Source: Oscillibacter sp. (GTDB lineage: Bacteria > Bacillota > Clostridia > Oscillospirales > Oscillospiraceae). Taken from it: a stretch of 6,407 bases of DNA. The DNA is taken from positions 1-6,407 of the forward strand of contig JAKSQE010000075.1 of assembly GCA_024404295.1 (NCBI GenBank), in the 5' to 3' direction. The notes beneath the pieces are model-generated. The model worked only from the letters and a program-made list of their open reading frames with translations. It was not told where the DNA came from and did no database searches. The translations under genes were made by a program, and so were the position numbers. Shown here one piece after another: positions 4,868-6,407 of this stretch. The first letter of the stretch is position 1. Each line of letters starts with the position of its first letter.

Positions 4868-6214
4868 GTGAGCCTTGTCACCTTAAAAACCGAATTACGG
4901 CAAGAGCTCCGGCTGACGCCCCAACTGCTGCAATCCATGGAAATTTTGCAGATGAACTCTCAGGAACTGTTGGAATATCTGCAAAAAGCCGCTGAAGAAA
5001 ACCCCGTTTTGGAACAAGAGGAATCCGCAGCCCTCAGCGCCGCATACGCCGAGCTGCGCCAGCGAGCCAGCTGGATCGACGGCGGCATTCCCGGTGCAAC
5101 CTTCTCGCATGAGGCCACAGAATACCCCGAAGCAGGGCAAGTAGACCGGGAGGCAGAAAGTCTCACCGCCTTCCTCTGTGACCAGTTGGAGCGCCTTCGG
5201 CTGGATAAGCCGTTGCTGGCGCTGTGCAAATATCTGGCACAGTTCGTTGACGAGGACGGCTATCTGGCGCAAGAGGATCTGGACAGCCTTTCCGAGCTGA
5301 AAATCCCCTCCGCCCTGACGCAGCAGGCTCTGACCACGCTGCAATCTTTAGAGCCCGCCGGTGTGGCGGCCCGCGACCTGTCCGAGTGTCTGACGCTGCA
5401 GCTAAAGCGGCAGACGGATGTGCCGCCCTACGTGCTGGACATTGCCCGCCACCACCTCACCGACCTGAGCCGTGGCCACTACGGCCCCATCGTCAAAGCG
5501 TTGGGCGTTACACCCGCCCAGATTCAAGACGCTGAGCGGCGCATTGCCGCCTTAGACCCCCGCCCCGGCGGCATCTTTCAGAGCGCCGAGCCTGTGGTCT
5601 ACGTCCGTCCGGACGTATTCGTAGTGGAACTGGACGGCGCATTGCAGGTCGTCCTGAACGAATATTACCTCCCTCGCATTTCCGTCAGCAGCTACTACGC
5701 CACGCTGCTGAAAACCAGCGACGACCCGGACACCCACACCTACCTAACGCAAAAAATGCAGCAGGCCAAAAGCCTGCTGAACAGTCTGGAGCGCCGGGGC
5801 AGTACCTTGCAGCGCTGCGCCCAAGCGGTACTGGACACGCAGCGTCCCTTTTTTGAAGGAGTCTCCCGTGAGCTGTCCCCCATGACCCTGACCACATTGG
5901 CGGAAGTTTTGGAGCTGCACCCCTCCACGGTGTCCCGCGCCATGCGGGACAAGTACCTGCAATGCCGGCAGGGCACGTTCCCCATGCGGTTCTTTTTCAG
6001 CCGCCCGGTGGGGAATTCGGCTCGGCAAACGGTGCAGCAGCGAATCAAGACCCTCATCGGGCAGGAGGACCCCACCCACCCTCTCAGCGACCAGACGCTG
6101 TGCGACCTGCTGGCGAAAGACGGCATCACCGTCTCCCGGCGAGCGGTGGCGACGTACCGCATGGTGCTGGGCGTCGGCTCGTCCACCGTGCGAGAGCAAA
6201 AATCAGCTTTTTAG
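4868..6214 (+). CDS. rpoN: RNA polymerase sigma-54 factor
   Basis: 448 residues from GTG 4868. Region I, the activator-responsive part, is clear at the N terminus (LRLTPQLLQSMEILQMNSQ, then ENPVLEQ), followed by a short variable segment. The core-binding region holds FVDEDGYL, LEPAGVAARDLSECL and LDPRPGG. The DNA-binding half holds the helix-turn-helix LAEVLELHPSTVSRAM with the following FFFSRP (about 340-380), and the RpoN box SRRAVATYRM (423-432). The box keeps RR, V, A and YR of the classical ARRTVAKYRE but differs at four positions. Start choice: AGGAG (4855-4859) is eight bases before GTG 4868; an in-frame GTG at 4859 overlaps the Shine-Dalgarno and is unlikely. It follows the activator by 33 bp, so both share the autoregulated promoter. 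It gives the polymerase recognition of the -24/-12 promoter in the divergent spacer. Whether it is the only sigma-54 of the genome cannot be told here. Confidence 0.97.
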   Translation: MSLVTLKTELRQELRLTPQLLQSMEILQMNSQELLEYLQKAAEENPVLEQEESAALSAAYAELRQRASWIDGGIPGATFSHEATEYPEAGQVDREAESLTAFLCDQLERLRLDKPLLALCKYLAQFVDEDGYLAQEDLDSLSELKIPSALTQQALTTLQSLEPAGVAARDLSECLTLQLKRQTDVPPYVLDIARHHLTDLSRGHYGPIVKALGVTPAQIQDAERRIAALDPRPGGIFQSAEPVVYVRPDVFVVELDGALQVVLNEYYLPRISVSSYYATLLKTSDDPDTHTYLTQKMQQAKSLLNSLERRGSTLQRCAQAVLDTQRPFFEGVSRELSPMTLTTLAEVLELHPSTVSRAMRDKYLQCRQGTFPMRFFFSRPVGNSARQTVQQRIKTLIGQEDPTHPLSDQTLCDLLAKDGITVSRRAVATYRMVLGVGSSTVREQKSAF

Positions 6215-6220
6215 ATACCA

Positions 6221-6260
6221 AGAAGCAGAGAAGAAAGATAACGCTTTCTTCTCTGCTTCT
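6221..6260 (+). terminator. Strong hairpin after rpoN, probable transcription terminator
   Basis: Seventeen bases (6221-6237) pair perfectly with 6244-6260 around a 6-base loop, starting 7 bp after the rpoN stop. The stem is purine-rich on the left and pyrimidine-rich on the right. The following CATTTCTATCC is only modestly U-rich, so it is an imperfect intrinsic terminator, or a 3'-end stabilising hairpin; it may serve transcription from both sides. Confidence 0.7.
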
Positions 6261-6348
6261 CATTTCTATCCGAATTGCAAGACAGCCGTATTAAGAAAAT
6301 CGCATTATAGGAACCCGATCCTGTTCTGCTTTTCGATTCAAAATGGCG

Positions 6349-6407
6349 TTACTTTACATAGTAAACATAGTCCGGCTTACGGGGTGCCGGTGTACAAGGC
6401 TCCTTTG
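6349..6407 (-). CDS. Possible C-terminal end of a convergent gene of unknown function
   Basis: On the minus strand an open frame enters from the right edge and ends at TAA (6351-6349), giving the tail KEPCTPAPRKPDYVYYVK. The proline/lysine-rich then aromatic ending reads like a genuine protein C terminus, and a convergent gene here would explain the 134-bp spacer after rpoN that contains the hairpin. Nineteen codons are too few to identify a family, and an open frame of this length can occur by chance. Confidence 0.35.
   Translation of the reverse strand, partial: KEPCTPAPRKPDYVYYVK

Noticed and set aside
5740..6199. Two minus-strand open frames of about 150 codons inside rpoN
   Set aside because: Arg/Ser- and His/Gln-rich shadow translations of the sigma-54 gene with no domain signature.

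Overview
The window looks like a chromosomal locus of an anaerobic, butyrate-forming bacterium of the class Clostridia, probably Oscillospiraceae-like. That placement is an inference from the gene content (an oxygen-sensitive 4-hydroxybutyryl-CoA dehydratase, a crotonase and a CoA-transferase), from fairly GC-rich coding DNA beside AT-rich spacers, and from strong AGGAGG-type ribosome binding sites. No ribosomal marker is present to confirm it.

Layout. The left half (1-3005) is a minus-strand operon read from right to left: crotonase/enoyl-CoA hydratase (2196-3005), a propionate/acetate CoA-transferase-type enzyme (596-2152), and the N-terminal 178 codons of 4-hydroxybutyryl-CoA dehydratase abfD (1-535, running off the left edge). 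Position 3006-3418 is a 413-bp divergent control region. The right half is a plus-strand operon: a PAS-AAA+-Fis sigma-54-dependent activator (3419-4834), then rpoN, the gene for sigma-54 itself (4868-6214), then a 17-bp-stem hairpin (6221-6260). The last 59 bases may be the 3' end of a convergent minus-strand gene.

How it fits together. The catabolic operon is preceded by an essentially perfect -24/-12 promoter (TGGCACGAAAATTGC, minus strand, 3098-3084). Three copies of a 16-bp palindrome, TATTCA-N4-TGAWTA, lie in the same spacer with centres 127 and 21 bp apart, close to whole helical turns. One sits about 157 bp upstream of the predicted sigma-54 start, a usual enhancer distance. The other two bracket a TGCTATAAT extended -10 element reading toward the activator gene. 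The simplest reading is that the activator binds these sites, switches on the crotonase/CoA-transferase/abfD operon through sigma-54, and limits its own housekeeping promoter. Its gene and the sigma-54 gene form one operon, so the window carries promoter, enhancer, activator and sigma factor for one pathway.

Pathway (inference from families). The CoA-transferase would activate 4-hydroxybutyrate, AbfD would convert 4-hydroxybutyryl-CoA to crotonyl-CoA, and the crotonase would interconvert crotonyl-CoA and 3-hydroxybutyryl-CoA. This is the branch point between reduction to butyryl-CoA and oxidation to acetyl-CoA in 4-aminobutyrate or succinate fermentation. I saw no mobile elements, CRISPR arrays, tRNA or rRNA genes.
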